A DNA stretch of 23,678 nucleotides from an uncultured Bacteroidales bacterium (GTDB lineage Bacteria > Bacteroidota > Bacteroidia > Bacteroidales > UBA932), in contig CAKVBK010000021.1 of NCBI GenBank assembly GCA_934725285.1, forward strand, positions 1-23,678, written 5' to 3'. The first letter of the stretch is position 1. Each line of letters begins with the position of its first letter. Below the pieces are notes generated by a model. It was not told the origin of the DNA and made no database searches. It worked only from the letters and a program-made list of their open reading frames with translations. The translations under genes were made by a program, and so were the position numbers. Of the stretch, positions 23,645 through 23,678 are shown piece by piece.

Positions 23645-23678
23645 GGAGAGGTGGGAGAGTGGCTGAATCCACAGGTTT
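23645..23678 (+). tRNA. Probable tRNA-Ser (5' part, cut by the window end)
   Basis: GGAGAGG (5' acceptor strand), TG, then the D arm GGA-GAGTGGCTGAA-TCC with the long D loop of type II tRNAs, A26, and the left anticodon strand CAGGT followed by TT (positions 32-33). The sequence stops one base before the anticodon. GGAGAGGT...GAGTGG is characteristic of serine tRNAs. The stem CAGGT would suit a GCU isoacceptor, but that is a guess. Confidence 0.8.

Overview
The window looks like a chromosomal segment from a member of the Bacteroidota, probably Bacteroidales. The signs are a SusC/SusD pair, a BspA-type leucine-rich-repeat lipoprotein, BIG2, BACON and DUF4302 lipoproteins, lipobox sequences followed by acidic or lysine-rich residues, almost no Shine-Dalgarno sequences, and repeated TAnnTTTG -7 promoter boxes. 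A Rikenellaceae/Alistipes-like origin is a guess. No integrase, transposase, phage gene or CRISPR array is visible.

Left part, 1-10650, is mostly housekeeping. On the minus strand a PPC-domain protein gene is followed by aroB and the start of aroD (shikimate pathway). On the plus strand come a HAD-family hydrolase, an Omp85/BamA-like outer membrane barrel, a tRNA-Arg(UCU) with its own promoter and hairpin terminator, exodeoxyribonuclease III, a three-gene run (Xaa-Pro aminopeptidase, DUF456 membrane protein, large FAD/Fe-S dehydrogenase) and ksgA. The ksgA promoter lies so close to its ATG that the mRNA should be nearly leaderless. A perfect 16-bp stem at 10737-10774 separates this block from the next.

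Right part, 10792-23524, is a surface-protein island of two divergent operons. The leftward operon encodes a large lipoprotein with a fimbrillin-like N-terminal region, an EF-hand-like loop and about 24 BspA-type repeats, then a BIG2 lipoprotein. The rightward operon encodes SusC, SusD, a zinc metallopeptidase lipoprotein, a DUF4302 lipoprotein and a two-BACON lipoprotein, with gaps of only 2-17 bp. The two operons share a 296-bp A/T-rich intergenic region with a 9-bp inverted repeat between the candidate promoters. No carbohydrate-active enzyme is encoded, so a peptide or protein-derived ligand is more plausible than a glycan. The last two rightward lipoproteins appear by eye to share a C-terminal beta-rich domain.

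The window closes with a tRNA promoter and the first 34 bases of a probable tRNA-Ser, cut just before the anticodon. Across the whole window the palindrome GAATATTC occurs ten times, in all reading phases, far more often than expected by chance.
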